Counted from the first letter of the stretch, positions 1 to 17,725 are shown. The stretch: 64,000 nt of DNA from Halomonas alkalisoli (GCF_021412585.1 NZ_JAKCMI010000032.1:40936-104935); one strand, 5' to 3'. Notes: generated by a model from the letters alone, not told the origin. Made by a program: numbers and translations.

Positions 1-615
1 CTTGGCGAGCAGCGTCTTACCGGTACCCGGTGGGCCGACCATCAGCACGCCACGGGGAATGGTGCCGCCCAGGCGCTGGAACTTGGAGGGGTCGCGCAGG
101 AAGTCGACCAGCTCCTCGACCTCCTCCTTGGCCTCGTCGCACCCGGCCACATCGGCGAAGGTGGTCTTGATCTGATCCTGGGAAAGCAGCTTGGCCTTGG
201 ACTTGCCGAAGCTCATCGGCCCGCCCTTGCCGCCGCCGCCACCCTGCATCTGACGCATGAAGAACATGAAGATGGCGAGTATCAGCAGAATCGGGAAGCT
301 GGCGATCAGCAGCCGCGTCCACAGGCTCTGCTGCTGCGGCTCCTTGCCCACCACGGTGACGTTGTTGGACAACAGGTCGTCCATCAGCCGCGGGTCTTCC
401 GCCGAGGGGCGAATGGTCTGGAATTCAGAACCATCCTGGCGCTCACCGGTGATCGTGTGACCATCGATGGTCACGCTACGGACCTGCTGGTTCTGCACCT
501 GTTGGACGAACTGAGAGTAGTTCATCGTCTGTGGTGCGGTATCGACGGTGAAGTTGTTGAATACCGTCAGTAATACTGCGGCGATAACCAACCACAGAAT
601 CAGGTTCTTTGCCAT
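1..615 (-). CDS. ftsH: ATP-dependent zinc metalloprotease FtsH (N-terminal part, cut by window edge)
   Basis: Membrane-anchored AAA+ protease that degrades unassembled membrane proteins and short-lived regulators. Only the first 205 codons are present; the gene runs off the left edge. The start is ATG at 615 ([16 protein letters not shown]). Visible parts are a first transmembrane segment at about residues 4-20, a periplasmic domain, a second membrane segment at about 101-120 ([18 protein letters not shown]), a glycine-rich linker, and the start of the AAA domain with Walker A GPPGTGKT just before the edge. Protease motifs lie outside the window. It lies downstream of rlmE on the same strand, the usual rlmE-ftsH order. 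Identification is firm. Confidence 0.97.
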   Translation of the reverse strand, partial: MAKNLILWLVIAAVLLTVFNNFTVDTAPQTMNYSQFVQQVQNQQVRSVTIDGHTITGERQDGSEFQTIRPSAEDPRLMDDLLSNNVTVVGKEPQQQSLWTRLLIASFPILLILAIFMFFMRQMQGGGGGKGGPMSFGKSKAKLLSQDQIKTTFADVAGCDEAKEEVEELVDFLRDPSKFQRLGGTIPRGVLMVGPPGTGKTLLAK

Positions 616-803
616 ATCGTTCAAGGGCCTACCCTCGTTGCAAGCATCTGTCGGCCGAAACGCCTGTTTGTAAGACCACGCACTGCGGGGCGTGTTCCGC
701 CCAGCCGTGGGGGCTATGTCTGCCCATACTGTGACATAGTTGAGCAGCCCTGTCCGGCCATTGCGCCGTTAGTCTTTGACTATCATTGTGACCGAGCCGG
801 GGC

Positions 804-1520
804 TCAGCCGCGAAATCCTTCCGCCAGCAGGTACACCTCCCGCGAACGAGCGCGCGAGGCCTCTGGCTTGCGTGTCACCACCCGGCCGAAGCTGCTGCGC
901 AGCTCCTTGAGATAGGCGTCGAAGCCTTCGCCCTGGAACACCTTGGCCAGGAAACGCCCCTGGGGCTTCAGCGTCTGCCGAGCCAGGTCGAGCGCCAGCT
1001 CGACCAGGTACATGGCCTGGGGCTGATCGATGGCCGCCATACCACTCATATTGGGGGCCATGTCGGACATCACAAGGTCCACCGGACGATCGCCCAGGGT
1101 CGCGAGTATCGCCTCGAGCACCGATTCCTCGGTGAAATCGCCCTGAATGAAGTCGACGCCGGCAAGGGCGTCCATCTCCAGGATGTCCGAGGCGATCACC
1201 ACGCCTTCGGGGCCCACCTTCTCGGCGGCCACCTGGCTCCAACCGCCCGGTGCCGCACCCAGGTCGATCACCGCCATGCCCGGCCTGAACAGACGATCCT
1301 TCTCGTTCAGCGCCAGCAACTTGTAGCTGGCCCGGCTGCGGTAGCCATCCTGCCAGCTCTGCTGGACGAAACGATCGTCGAAGTGCTCCTTCAGCCAGCC
1401 CTTGCTGGTCCTGCTGGCACCACCGGTCTTGCCCGGAGCACGCTTGTCGCCGCCATTGGCGCTGGGCGCGTTGCCACGCGAGGAGGAAGTGGAACGAGCC
1501 ACGGCATCACCTTGAGACAT
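804..1520 (-). CDS. rlmE: 23S rRNA (uridine-2'-O-)-methyltransferase RlmE (FtsJ/RrmJ)
   Basis: SAM-dependent enzyme that 2'-O-methylates the A-loop uridine of 23S rRNA (U2552 in E. coli numbering) late in 50S assembly. The Rossmann SAM motif reads [15 protein letters not shown], and the family motifs SDMAPNMSG and [12 protein letters not shown] are present, giving the expected catalytic Lys/Asp/Lys/Glu arrangement. The chosen ATG at 1520 ([10 protein letters not shown]) gives 238 residues. That is about 30 more than the E. coli protein, because of a Ser/Gly/Lys-rich N-terminal tail before the conserved [18 protein letters not shown] block; a later start cannot be excluded. No strong Shine-Dalgarno sequence is seen. 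It is divergent from yhbY and upstream of ftsH. Confidence 0.95.
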   Translation of the reverse strand: MSQGDAVARSTSSSRGNAPSANGGDKRAPGKTGGASRTSKGWLKEHFDDRFVQQSWQDGYRSRASYKLLALNEKDRLFRPGMAVIDLGAAPGGWSQVAAEKVGPEGVVIASDILEMDALAGVDFIQGDFTEESVLEAILATLGDRPVDLVMSDMAPNMSGMAAIDQPQAMYLVELALDLARQTLKPQGRFLAKVFQGEGFDAYLKELRSSFGRVVTRKPEASRARSREVYLLAEGFRG

Positions 1521-1679
1521 CGTTTGAAGTAGGAATCTGTAAAGCCAGCAGGCCCATGCCTGAATCGGCAAGGTGCGAAGCGAGTCGGTGGGCCGCCGAG
1601 AAGCGCTTGATTGCTTTCGTCGAGGCGCGTTTCACCGTACCATGGTGCGCTGAGCGCAACCGGGAAGACGCAACATACC

Positions 1680-2006
1680 ATGAGCTTGTCACAGGCACAA
1701 AAGAAAGCATTTCGCAGTATCGGCCACCACCTCACCCCGGTGGTAACGGTATCCGAGAACGGCGTATCCGAGGGGCTGCTGGCCGAACTCGATCGCGCGC
1801 TCAGCGACCACGAGCTGATCAAGGTCAAGCTGGCCCTGGCCGAACGCGACGATCGCGCCGCCGCGCTGGAGGCGCTGCTCGCGGCGAGTCGTGCCGAGCG
1901 GGTCCAGACCATCGGCAAGATGGCGCTGCTCTATCGGGCCAACCCCAAGGGCAACCCCAAGCTCTCCAACGTCAAGCGCTTCGAGGGCCACCACGGCCGT
2001 CACTGA
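1680..2006 (+). CDS. yhbY: CRM-domain RNA-binding protein YhbY
   Basis: Small ribosome-assembly factor that binds pre-50S particles through a CRM (YhbY) domain covering almost the whole protein. The 108-residue product begins MSLSQAQKKAFRSIGHHL at the ATG at 1680. It carries the family pattern LTPVVTVSENG near residue 20, the conserved HELIKVKLA segment, and the C-terminal VQTIGKMALLYR block with the basic tail NPKLSNVKRF. Length is close to the usual 97-105 residues. It is divergently placed from rlmE, as in many gammaproteobacteria, and ends just before a strong hairpin shared with greA. Confidence 0.94.
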   Translation: MSLSQAQKKAFRSIGHHLTPVVTVSENGVSEGLLAELDRALSDHELIKVKLALAERDDRAAALEALLAASRAERVQTIGKMALLYRANPKGNPKLSNVKRFEGHHGRH

Positions 2007-2045
2007 AGCCGAGCCGCATGCAGGGCTGCAACCAGCAGCCCTTGA

Positions 2046-2076
2046 CAACCCCCGCGACCCGCGTCGCCGGGGGTTG
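2046..2076. terminator. Bidirectional hairpin between yhbY and greA
   Basis: A GC-rich inverted repeat lies between the convergent yhbY and greA genes. The outer arms CAACCCCC and GGGGGTTG pair perfectly, and an inner GCGAC/GTCGC stem extends them with one bulged base. A short T-containing tail (TTGTTCGCTTTT) follows on the plus strand. It probably ends both transcripts. Confidence 0.75.
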
Positions 2077-2092
2077 TTCGCTTTTCGCCGGC

Positions 2093-2565
2093 TCAGCGGT
2101 GCTCGACGCCGGCAATCTCGTATTCCACTTCGCCACCCGGGGTGTTCACCACCACCACGTCGCCCTCCTCCTTGCCGATCAGGGCACGGGCAATGGGTGA
2201 GGTCACCGAGATCTTGCCGGCCTTGATCTCGGCCTCGTCCTCGCCAACGATCTGGTAGGTCACCGTCTCGTCATTGTTGAGGTTGATCAGCTCGACGGTG
2301 ACGCCGAAGATCACCTTGCCGGTCTGCGGCAGCTTCATGACATCGATCACCTGGGCCGCCGAGAGCTTGCTCTCGATCTCCTTGATGCGTCCCTCGATGA
2401 AGCCCTGCTGCTCGCGGGCGGCGTGGTATTCGGCATTTTCCTTGAGATCGCCATGCTCGCGGGCATCGGCGATATCGGCGATCACCTTGGGACGCGCCTC
2501 GCCCTTGAGATACTCCAGCTCCTTGCGCAGGCGTGCCTCGCCGGCAACGGTCATGGGGACCTTGT

Positions 2566-2569
<4 letters not shown>
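2093..2569 (-). CDS. greA: Transcription elongation factor GreA
   Basis: Rescues backtracked RNA polymerase by stimulating cleavage of the nascent RNA through the secondary channel. From ATG 2569 ([18 protein letters not shown]) the protein is 158 residues, exactly the E. coli length. The N-terminal coiled coil carries the acidic tip ([18 protein letters not shown]). The C-terminal FKBP-like domain ends [14 protein letters not shown]. Its start codon overlaps the carB stop (ATGA, 2566-2569), so greA is probably translationally coupled to the carAB operon. Confidence 0.97.
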
Positions 2570-5811
<3,242 letters not shown>

Positions 5812-5918
5812 GACGGTTCCCGCGAAAATTGATGGCTAACGAGTGAGGCGGCTCTCGCAGAGTCCGCTGAAGCGTTCGATGCCCGGCGGGGCCCTGGGGC
5901 CTGACCGGGCAGATTCAT

Positions 5919-7100
5919 TCAGCGCGTGGCGAGGCGCTCCTTCATCATGGCGACGAAACGGTCGAACAGCGGCGACACGTCCTTGGGGCCGGGGCTCGCC
6001 TCGGGGTGGCCCTGGAAGCTGAAGGCCGGGCGGTCGGTGCGCTCGATGCCCTGCAGCGAACCGTCGAACAGCGAACGGTGGGTGGCACGCAGGTTGGCCG
6101 GCAGGGTCGACTCCTCGGCGGCGAAGCCGTGGTTCTGGCTGGTGATCATCACATGGCCGGTGTCGAGGTCCTGCACCGGATGGTTGGCGCCATGGTGGCC
6201 GAGCCCCATCTTCACCGTCTTCGCTCCGCTGGCCAGCGCCAGCAGCTGATGGCCCAGGCAGATGCCGAATACCGGGATATCGGTCTCGAGGATCTCGCCG
6301 ATCGCCTTGATGGCGTAGTCGCAGGGCTCGGGGTCACCGGGGCCGTTGGCCAGGAAGACACCGTCCGGGTTCATGGCCAGCACCTCGGCGGCGGGGGTCT
6401 GGGCCGGCACCACGGTCAGGCGGCAGCCGCGGCTGGCCAGCATGCGCAGGATGTTGCGCTTCACCCCGTAGTCGTAGGCGACCACGTGGAAGGGCCGCTC
6501 GGCTCTTCCCTCGGAGGCGGCGGTATCGGCATAGCCTTCGCCCAGGGTCCATTCGCCCTCGGTCCACTCGTAGGGAGCCTGGCAGGAAACCACCTTGGCC
6601 AGGTCCATGCCCTTGAGGCCGGGAAACTCCCGGGCCGCCGCCAGGGCGCGCTCGACGGCGTCTTCGCCGGAGGCCAGGTCGCCGGCCAGGATCGCCCCGT
6701 TCTGGGCGCCCTTGTCGCGCAGGATGCGGGTCAACCGCCGGGTATCGATATCGGCGATGCCCAGCACGTTCTGGCTCTTCAGGTAGTCGGAGAGCGACTG
6801 TTCGGAGCGGAAATTGCTGGCGATCAGCGGCAGGTCGCGGATCACCAGGCCCGCCGCGGCGATGGCGCCGGACTCCACATCCTCGGCGTTGACGCCGGTA
6901 TTGCCGATGTGGGGATAGGTGAGGGTGACGATCTGCCGGGTATAGGAGGGATCGGTGAGGATTTCCTGATAGCCGGTCATGGCCGTATTGAACACCACCT
7001 CACCGCTGGTCTGTCCATCGGCACCGATGGCCGTGCCGTGAAAGAGACTGCCATCTTCCAGGGCCAGTATCGCGGGTTTGTTCAATGCGGGGCTGTTCAA
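5919..7100 (-). CDS. carA: Carbamoyl-phosphate synthase small (glutaminase) subunit
   Basis: Glutamine amidotransferase subunit that hydrolyses glutamine and feeds ammonia to CarB. The class I amidotransferase nucleophile is Cys281 in FGICLGHQ (codon at 6260-6258), and the family C-terminal motif [11 protein letters not shown] supplies the His/Glu pair. The start chosen is TTG at 7100, because GGGAGG (7109-7114, minus strand) sits 8 nt upstream and the protein then begins shortly before the conserved [15 protein letters not shown]. This gives 393 residues against 382 in E. coli. The reading frame is open a further 44 codons upstream to an ATG at 7232, through the attenuator-like hairpin, so a longer form or an in-frame leader is possible. 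Confidence 0.96.
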   Translation of the reverse strand: MNSPALNKPAILALEDGSLFHGTAIGADGQTSGEVVFNTAMTGYQEILTDPSYTRQIVTLTYPHIGNTGVNAEDVESGAIAAAGLVIRDLPLIASNFRSEQSLSDYLKSQNVLGIADIDTRRLTRILRDKGAQNGAILAGDLASGEDAVERALAAAREFPGLKGMDLAKVVSCQAPYEWTEGEWTLGEGYADTAASEGRAERPFHVVAYDYGVKRNILRMLASRGCRLTVVPAQTPAAEVLAMNPDGVFLANGPGDPEPCDYAIKAIGEILETDIPVFGICLGHQLLALASGAKTVKMGLGHHGANHPVQDLDTGHVMITSQNHGFAAEESTLPANLRATHRSLFDGSLQGIERTDRPAFSFQGHPEASPGPKDVSPLFDRFVAMMKERLATR

Positions 7101-7178
7101 GACAAGGTCCTCCCATGCTGTGGGAGCCTGAGGGGCGCAGGCTCCGCGGCTATCGTCGCTGCGACAGATTCGGCTCGT

Positions 7179-7224
7179 AAAAAAGCGGGACGAAGCCGAT
7201 AAAAGAACCGGTTTCATCCCGCTT
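7179..7224 (-). terminator. Attenuator-like intrinsic terminator in the carA leader
   Basis: On the minus strand, about 80 nt upstream of the carA TTG start, a long stem pairs AAGCGGGATGAAACCG with CGGCTTCGTCCCGCTT (one G-U pair, one mismatch) and is followed directly by six T residues (7184-7179). This is a textbook intrinsic terminator lying inside the region between dapB and carA (7101-7497), so it would act as a leader attenuator for carAB if the promoter is upstream. The rest of 7225-7497 holds a GC hairpin just after dapB (about 7474-7495) and otherwise no gene. No known riboswitch was recognised. Confidence 0.75.
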
Positions 7225-7497
7225 GTTGTCATATTCTTCGGGGGCTGGCAAACGCAACAAGCGCGCAGTGGTGACTGCTATTTTCAGGCGCCCGGCCAAA
7301 ATTTTGGGGATATTACAGGATTCTCCTCACTTCGACCACCCCTTACTGCCCCAAAAGTGTTGTATGCCGCCGCACCTCAGGGTCGCCGAGGGCAGGCTGG
7401 AGAGGAGGTCCGATGCCATGGATGGCATCGGTAGCGCCCAAGGATGGGTTCACAGCGCCTCCTCGCAGGCCTGCCCTCGGGAAAGCCCCGAGGCAAC

Positions 7498-10418
<2,921 letters not shown>

Positions 10419-10422
<4 letters not shown>

Positions 10423-11330
10423 CCAGTGTCGCGCGGGCCATTCTGGCGCAACAGCATGCCGATGGCGGCAAGCACCAGGGCACTGCCCGGCAGCCACTGC
10501 CAGCCGATCTGCTCGGGTACGGTGACGAACAGCAGCAACATGGAGACGAAGGGCACCAGGTAGCCGTAGGCGGTGACGGCACCGGGGGTCAACGCCGAGG
10601 TGGCGCGCTGCATCAGCCAGAAGGTCAGGGCACTGGAGAAGAGCCCCAGGTAGGTCACCAGCAGCAGATCCTGCCAGCGCATCGACATGAGCTCGGCGGC
10701 GGGCTCGATGACCAGCCCCAGCAGGCCGATCCATACCCCGCCCATTCCCAGGCTCCAGAAGGTGCGCACCGAGGCCGCTTCCGGCAGCCAGCCATGGCCG
10801 AGCCCCCACTTGCTCAGCACCGGGTAGAGTGCCGAGGAGACACAGCCGAGGAAGAACACCGCCTCGCCGATGCCGAACTGGAGCCCTTCGCCATGCCCCA
10901 TCGACTCGGCAACGGCCAGCCCCAGCGCCCCCATGGCGCCCAGCGCAAGGATCGCCGGCAGCTGCCAGGTCAGCCGTTCGACGCGAAAGCCCAGCCCCAG
11001 CAGGAAGGCCAGCAGCGGCACGGTGACGTAGAGCGTCGACATGGAGAGCGCCGTGGCATGATGCGCCGCCCAGAACATGGCGCCGAAGAAGCCGGCCAGG
11101 CAGAGGCCCATCAGGCTGTAGAGGGGCAGTAGCCGCCAGGAGGGCAGGAAATCGGCCGCACGACGCGCCAGCCACCAGAGCCCCGCGCAGGCGATGGCGA
11201 AGCGCAGCGCGGTCAGCGACAGCGGCGGTAGCTGGCTCATCAGCTCGACGGCGGGAAACGACAGCCCCACCAGCACCGCCCACAGCAGCATGCCCAGGTG
11301 GGCGGCCCGGGGCGACACCGGGACGTTCAA
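10419..11330 (-). CDS. EamA/DMT-family transporter
   Basis: Inner-membrane protein of 303 residues with about ten hydrophobic segments and the internal duplication typical of EamA drug/metabolite transporters. The second repeat shows the usual LGLFSSALTFWLMQRATSALTPG pattern and ends in a short cytoplasmic tail. It starts at TTG 11330, which overlaps the stop of the upstream DUF2218 gene (TTGA), so the two are probably translated together. The substrate cannot be read from the sequence; relatives export amino acids or metabolites. Confidence 0.85.
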
Positions 11331-11602
11331 TTTTCCCAGACGATGACCAGCTCCTCATCACCCGCCATGCGCTGAAGGTGGGCATCCAGCACGCCCTCCA
11401 GGCGATCGAGGCTCTCCTCTTCCAGCGCCTCGAGGGCCACCACCAGCTTGCCCGGCTCGGCCTGCATCAGGCAGGAGCCCTCCTCGAAGACCACCCGGCT
11501 CTCGGTCTCGCCCTGCTCCACCTCCAGCTTGTGCGCCCAGTGCTTGCACAGCCGGTTCATCAGCTTCGCAGCTGACTCGGTAGCGATCTCCGTTCGCGAC
11601 AT
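11327..11602 (-). CDS. DUF2218-like small protein
   Basis: Small soluble protein of about 91 residues, recognised as DUF2218-like from the pattern LCKHWAHKLEVE near the N-terminus, the central FEEGSCLMQAEPGKLVVAL, and the closing HLQRMAGDEELVIVWEN. Function is unknown. A GGAGGT Shine-Dalgarno sequence lies upstream; ATG 11602 (MSRTEIATES, 10-nt spacing) was chosen, but ATG 11608 (4-nt spacing) is possible. The stop overlaps the EamA start, which suggests a two-gene unit. It lies 240 bp downstream of the dnaJ terminator region and is transcribed away from nothing else nearby. Confidence 0.75.
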   Translation of the reverse strand: MSRTEIATESAAKLMNRLCKHWAHKLEVEQGETESRVVFEEGSCLMQAEPGKLVVALEALEEESLDRLEGVLDAHLQRMAGDEELVIVWEN

Positions 11603-11745
11603 CGGCATGACGACCTCCATTCGTTTTCGATTGAACGCCTAGACTAGGACGATCCGGGTAGGCAATGCCAGCCCCGAGCCTGGCGAACGCAGTGTTCCAC
11701 AAAATGGAGCATCGACTCGACGCCCCCACTCGATGAGCCTGCTGG

Positions 11746-11782
11746 AAAAACAAGACCCCGGCTCCTTGCGGAGGCCGGGGCC
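11746..11782 (-). terminator. Intrinsic terminator downstream of dnaJ
   Basis: Minus-strand hairpin CCCCGG-C-CTCC / GGAG-CCGGGG with a GCAA loop, followed by TTGTTTTT (five T at 11750-11746). It closes the grpE-dnaK-dnaJ chaperone operon 28 bp after the dnaJ stop. Confidence 0.88.
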
Positions 11783-11809
11783 TGGTCTGCCGAGCTGTAG
11801 CCGGAAGCC

Positions 11810-12964
11810 TTACGGCTTCATGTCCTCGAAGAACTTCTTCACGCCGTCGAAGAAGCCGCTCTTCTTGGGCGAGTGGTGGGCGCTGTTGGTGCCCCCCAGG
11901 CTCTCCTGGAGCTGGCGCAGCAGGTCCTTCTGCTCATCGTTGAGGTTGACCGGTGTCTCGACCACCACCTTGCACAGCAGGTCGCCGGGAGGGCCGCCGC
12001 GTACCGGCTTGACGCCCTTGCCGCGCAGGCGGAACAGCCGGCCGGTCTGGGTCTCGGCGGGGATCTTGAGCTTCACCCGGCCGTCCAGCGTCGGCACTTC
12101 CAGCTCGCCGCCGAGGGCGGCGTCGATGAAGTTGATCGGCACGTCGCAGTGCAGGTGCTTGCCGTCGCGCTGGAAGATATGGTGCGGCTTGATCGCCACC
12201 TGCACGTAGAGATCGCCCGGGGGCCCGCCGTTGACGCCGGACTCACCCTCGCCGTTGAGCCGGATGCGATCGCCGGTATCCACGCCGGCCGGGATCTTCA
12301 CCGACAGGGTGCGGGTCTCGCGCACGCGGCCTTCGCCGTGGCACTTGTGGCAGGGCACCTTGATGTGCACGCCGCTGCCGTGGCAGGTGGGGCAGGTCTG
12401 CTGCACGGCGAAGAAGCCCTGCTGCATGCGCACCTGGCCGTGGCCGTTACAGGTGGGGCAGGTCTCCTTGCTGGAGCCCGGCTCGGCACCTTGGCCGTCG
12501 CAGCGGTCGCACTCCACGTGGCGCGGCACGCGGATATCGACGGTGGTGCCGGAAACCGCGCTCTCCAGGTCCAGCTCCAGGTTGTAGCGCAGGTCGCTGC
12601 CCCGCTGCGGCGCATGGGGGCTGCGCCGGCCGCCGCCACCGCCGAAGATGTCGCCGAACACGTCGCCGAAGATATCGCTGAAGCCGCCGGCTCCCGCGCC
12701 GCCGCCGAAACCACCGGCACCGAAGCCGCCGGCCTGGCCGTCGACGCCGGCATGGCCGAACTGGTCGTAGGCGGCACGCTTCTCGCCGTCGCTCAGGATC
12801 TCGTAGGCTTCGGAGACTTCCCGAAACCGCTCGGCCGAGCTTTCGTCATCCGGATTGCGGTCCGGATGGTATTTCTGTGCCAGGCGTCGGTAGGCCTTCT
12901 TGATATCTTTCGTGTCGGCCCCGCGCTCGACGCCGAGCACTTCGTAATAATCGCGTTTGGACAT
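11810..12964 (-). CDS. dnaJ: Molecular chaperone DnaJ (Hsp40)
   Basis: Co-chaperone that delivers substrates to DnaK and stimulates its ATPase. The 384-residue protein has a J domain with the HPD motif at residues 33-35, a Gly/Phe-rich linker ([16 protein letters not shown]), four zinc-finger repeats ([32 protein letters not shown]), and two C-terminal substrate-binding barrels. The order and length match type I DnaJ. It is the last gene of the grpE-dnaK-dnaJ unit, 106 bp after dnaK, with a hairpin in the gap. Confidence 0.98.
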   Translation of the reverse strand: MSKRDYYEVLGVERGADTKDIKKAYRRLAQKYHPDRNPDDESSAERFREVSEAYEILSDGEKRAAYDQFGHAGVDGQAGGFGAGGFGGGAGAGGFSDIFGDVFGDIFGGGGGRRSPHAPQRGSDLRYNLELDLESAVSGTTVDIRVPRHVECDRCDGQGAEPGSSKETCPTCNGHGQVRMQQGFFAVQQTCPTCHGSGVHIKVPCHKCHGEGRVRETRTLSVKIPAGVDTGDRIRLNGEGESGVNGGPPGDLYVQVAIKPHHIFQRDGKHLHCDVPINFIDAALGGELEVPTLDGRVKLKIPAETQTGRLFRLRGKGVKPVRGGPPGDLLCKVVVETPVNLNDEQKDLLRQLQESLGGTNSAHHSPKKSGFFDGVKKFFEDMKP

Positions 12965-13014
12965 GGGTCCATGCGCCTCCTGGTCTAGGCAGTTATCGCC
13001 TGATCCGCGGAAAC

Positions 13015-13045
13015 GGCAACGCGGGAGTCATCCCCCCGCGCTGCC
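13015..13045 (-). terminator. Hairpin in the dnaK-dnaJ gap
   Basis: Inverted repeat GGCAACGCGGG / CCCGCGCTGCC with one G-U pair in the minus-strand RNA. No T-run follows, so it may be a processing or partial attenuation signal that sets the DnaK:DnaJ ratio rather than a full terminator. Confidence 0.5.
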
Positions 13046-13070
13046 GTCGGCCGTGGCATACCTTCGACGA

Positions 13071-15002
<1,932 letters not shown>

Positions 15003-15067
15003 AGGAAATCCTCGAAAAGTCGTTGCTTGAATTCGTCTCTGCGGCGCTTGCCGCGGGGTTGTCGTCT

Positions 15068-15096
15068 ATCTGGGGGGCAGTGTCTGCTTTTTCAAG
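15068..15096 (-). promoter_or_regulatory. Candidate sigma-32 promoter upstream of dnaK
   Basis: Minus-strand CTTGAAA (15096-15090), 14-nt spacer, CCCCAGAT (15075-15068). This fits the heat-shock consensus CTTGAAA-N11-16-CCCCATNT with one mismatch in the -10 element. It lies in the grpE-dnaK gap, 66 nt before dnaK. Confidence 0.65.
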
Positions 15097-15123
15097 TCCT
15101 GCCCCCGTTTCCGATGTGCTAAC

Positions 15124-15753
15124 TCAACCGGCAGCCTGGCTGACCACCACCATGGCCGGGCGCACCAGGCGTCCGTTGAGCACGTAGCCCTTCTGCATCA
15201 CTTCCATCACGCTGTTGGGCTCGAGCTCGGGGTTGGGCACCATGGCCATGGCCTCGTGGTACTGGGGGTCGAAGGGCTCGCCCTGCGGGTCGACCGCCTC
15301 TACGCCGAACTTGCCCAGCACGTCGTGCTGCATCTTCAGGGTCATGGCCACGCCCTCGCGGTGGGCCTCGCTGGCGTCCTCGCCCATGGCCTCCAGCGCC
15401 TTCTCCAGGCTGTCGACCACCGGCAGCAGCTCCTTGACGAAGCGCTCGAGGGCGAACTTGCGCGCCTTCTCGGCCTCCTGCTCGGCGCGACGACGCACGT
15501 TCTGCGCCTCGGCTGCCGTGCGCAACACCTGGTCCTTGGCCTCGGCCAGGCTCTCCTCGAGCTCCGCGACCTGGGCGGCCAGCATCTCGGCCTCGGGGTT
15601 GTCGCCCGCTTCGGCCTGCTCGGCCAGCGCCTCGGCCTCGTCGGCCGCCTCGATGGCCTCGCCTTCGAGCTCACCCTCCACGGGCTGCGGTTCGGCCTCT
15701 TCCTCGCGCCTTGCCAGCTCGTCGTCCAGCGGGGTCTGGGGTTCTTTAGCCAT
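15124..15753 (-). CDS. grpE: Nucleotide exchange factor GrpE
   Basis: Dimeric exchange factor that releases ADP from DnaK. The 209-residue protein has an acidic low-complexity N-terminal region (to about residue 65), a long coiled coil, and the C-terminal beta-wing with [16 protein letters not shown] and [21 protein letters not shown], the family signature. ATG 15753 was chosen because CAGGAG lies 6 nt upstream; a second ATG two codons earlier directly abuts the Shine-Dalgarno. It is the first gene of the grpE-dnaK-dnaJ operon. Confidence 0.97.
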   Translation of the reverse strand: MAKEPQTPLDDELARREEEAEPQPVEGELEGEAIEAADEAEALAEQAEAGDNPEAEMLAAQVAELEESLAEAKDQVLRTAAEAQNVRRRAEQEAEKARKFALERFVKELLPVVDSLEKALEAMGEDASEAHREGVAMTLKMQHDVLGKFGVEAVDPQGEPFDPQYHEAMAMVPNPELEPNSVMEVMQKGYVLNGRLVRPAMVVVSQAAG

Positions 15754-15830
15754 GAACATCTCCTGAAACGGTGAATCGGCCCCGCGGGCCGAACATGATT
15801 CGGGTTGGCGATAGCATCGCAATCTGCCGC

Positions 15831-15860
15831 CTATATGGGGGCCACGACGAAAATCTCAAG
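15831..15860 (-). promoter_or_regulatory. Sigma-32 promoter upstream of grpE
   Basis: Minus-strand CTTGAGA (15860-15854), 13-nt spacer, CCCCATATA (15840-15832). This is a close match to the heat-shock sigma factor consensus. It lies about 80 nt before the grpE ATG. Confidence 0.82.
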
Positions 15861-15909
15861 AAAAAACACCCAAGGAATTGACATGTGCATTGAGAGAGCC
15901 GGTGGTCTA

Positions 15910-15925
15910 CTGTATAAAAACTCAC
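15910..15925 (+). promoter_or_regulatory. Weak LexA-box-like half site upstream of recN
   Basis: CTGTATAAAAACTCAC resembles the left half of a LexA box (CTGT-N8-ACAG), but the right half does not match. It lies about 124 nt before recN, a gene under LexA control in many gammaproteobacteria. SOS control is therefore only suggested. Confidence 0.3.
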
Positions 15926-16048
15926 TAAAGGTGTATGAATATCCAGCCTGCTGCTCAGACCAGCTGTCGTGACGAGCCATCTGCAATGAACTGTCTGCAA
16001 TGAACTGTCTCAACGAGCAGTCGAGAGCCAAGGCGCCGGGAGGGAAAG

Positions 16049-17725
16049 ATGCTGACTCAGCTTGCCATTCGAGACTATGCCATCGTCGAACGCCTCGACC
16101 TGGAGCTTGCCGGCGGCATGACCGCCATTACCGGCGAGACCGGGGCCGGCAAGTCGATCCTGCTCGGCGCCCTGGGGCTGTGCCTGGGCGAACGCGCCGA
16201 TGCCGGCAGCATTCGCCACGGTTGCGAGCGTGCCGACCTCAGCGCCCGCTTCGATATCGCCGCACTGCCGGCCGCCCGCGCCTGGCTCACGGAACGCGAA
16301 CTGCCCGCCGACGATTGCCTGCTGCGCCGCGTGGTGACCGCGGCCGGCCGCTCCAAGGCATGGATCAACGGTCAGCCGGCGACCATCGTCGACCTCAAGG
16401 CCCTGGGCGAGCACCTGGTGGAGATTCACGGCCAGCACGCCCATCAGGCGCTGTTGCGGGAGGAGACTCACCTGCGCCTGCTCGACGACTTCGCCGGCCA
16501 GCGCACGGCGGTGACCGAGCTGGCCGAGACCTTCCGCAGCTGGCAGGCCGCCCGCCGCCGGCTCAAGCGGCTGGCCGAGAGCGGCGACGAAGTGCAGGCC
16601 CGGCGGCAGCTGCTGCGCTATCAGGTCGAAGAGCTGGACGCCCTGGCCCTGGGGGACGACGAGCTGGCGACCCTGGAGCGCGAGCAGGAGCAGCTCGCCC
16701 ATGCCGAGGAGACCATTCGCGAGGCCCAGTTCGCCGCCGACTGCTGTGACAGCGACGAGGGCGGCGCGCTATCGCTATTGCACCAGGCGAGCAGCCGCCT
16801 CGGCGTGCTGCCTGGCCACGCCCAGGGCGGCCTGGCCGAGGCGCTGAGCATGCTGGGCGAGGCACGTATCCAGATCGAGGAGGCGGCGCGGGAGCTCCAC
16901 CGCTTCGTCGATACCACCGAGCTGGACCCGGAGCAGCTGGCCTGGGTCGAGTCGCGGCTGAGCGAAGTCCACCGCATCGCCCGCAAGCATCACGTCATGC
17001 CGGAAGAGCTGCCCAGCCTGCACCGGCGACAGCAGGCGGAGCTGGAAGGCCTGGAGGGAGGCGAACACGACCTGGAGGCGCTGCGCGCCGAGGTGGAGGC
17101 CCTGCGCGATTCCTGGCGCCAGCAGGCCCGCAGCGTCAGCGAGGCGAGACAGCGGGCGGCCACCCGGTTCGGCAAGGCGGTCCAGGAGCAGTTGGCCTTC
17201 CTGGCCATGGGCAAGGCACGCTTCGAGGTTGAAGTGGAAGCCCGCGAGGTGCCGGCCGCCGATGGCCTGGAGGGCATCCGCTTCCTGATCAGCGCCAACC
17301 CCGGCCAGCCGCCTCGCCCGCTCTCCAAGGTGGCCTCCGGCGGCGAGCTGTCGCGCATCAGCCTGGCGATCCAGGTGGTGGCGGCTCGCCACTCGACCAT
17401 TCCCAGCCTGATATTCGACGAGGTGGATGTCGGCGTCTCCGGCGCCACCGCCGAGATCGTCGGCCAGTTGCTGCGGCGGCTCGGCACCGACGGACAGGTA
17501 ATGACCGTGACCCACCTGCCCCAGGTGGCCGCCCAGGCCCACCACCACCTGCATATCGAGAAGCAGGCCCGGCGCAACACCACGCAGACTCGCATGGCGC
17601 TACTCGACGAGGCCGGGCGGGTCAGCGAGCTGGCTCGCATGCTGGGCGGGGTGAACCTATCCGACCGCACCCTGGCCCACGCCAGGGAGATGCTCGACGC
17701 CAGCCAGCAGAGCGCACACCACTAA
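16049..17725 (+). CDS. recN: DNA repair protein RecN
   Basis: SMC-like ATPase that supports recombinational repair of double-strand breaks. The 558-residue protein has Walker A GETGAGKS at residues 29-36, a long central coiled-coil region (about 150-360) rich in Glu, Arg and Leu, and the C-terminal ABC signature KVASGGELSRISLA followed by Walker B SLIFDEVDVGVSG. E. coli RecN is 553 residues. The ATG at 16049 is preceded by GGGAGGGAAAG. It is divergent from grpE, a common arrangement. Confidence 0.98.
   Translation: MLTQLAIRDYAIVERLDLELAGGMTAITGETGAGKSILLGALGLCLGERADAGSIRHGCERADLSARFDIAALPAARAWLTERELPADDCLLRRVVTAAGRSKAWINGQPATIVDLKALGEHLVEIHGQHAHQALLREETHLRLLDDFAGQRTAVTELAETFRSWQAARRRLKRLAESGDEVQARRQLLRYQVEELDALALGDDELATLEREQEQLAHAEETIREAQFAADCCDSDEGGALSLLHQASSRLGVLPGHAQGGLAEALSMLGEARIQIEEAARELHRFVDTTELDPEQLAWVESRLSEVHRIARKHHVMPEELPSLHRRQQAELEGLEGGEHDLEALRAEVEALRDSWRQQARSVSEARQRAATRFGKAVQEQLAFLAMGKARFEVEVEAREVPAADGLEGIRFLISANPGQPPRPLSKVASGGELSRISLAIQVVAARHSTIPSLIFDEVDVGVSGATAEIVGQLLRRLGTDGQVMTVTHLPQVAAQAHHHLHIEKQARRNTTQTRMALLDEAGRVSELARMLGGVNLSDRTLAHAREMLDASQQSAHH

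Noticed and set aside
7101..7232. Treating carA as starting at ATG 7232 (437 residues)
   Set aside because: The extra 44 residues run through a strong terminator and are not family-like, while TTG 7100 has a good Shine-Dalgarno; the long form was kept only as an alternative.
15910..15925. A full LexA box before recN
   Set aside because: Only the left half matches; kept as a low-confidence site rather than a finding.
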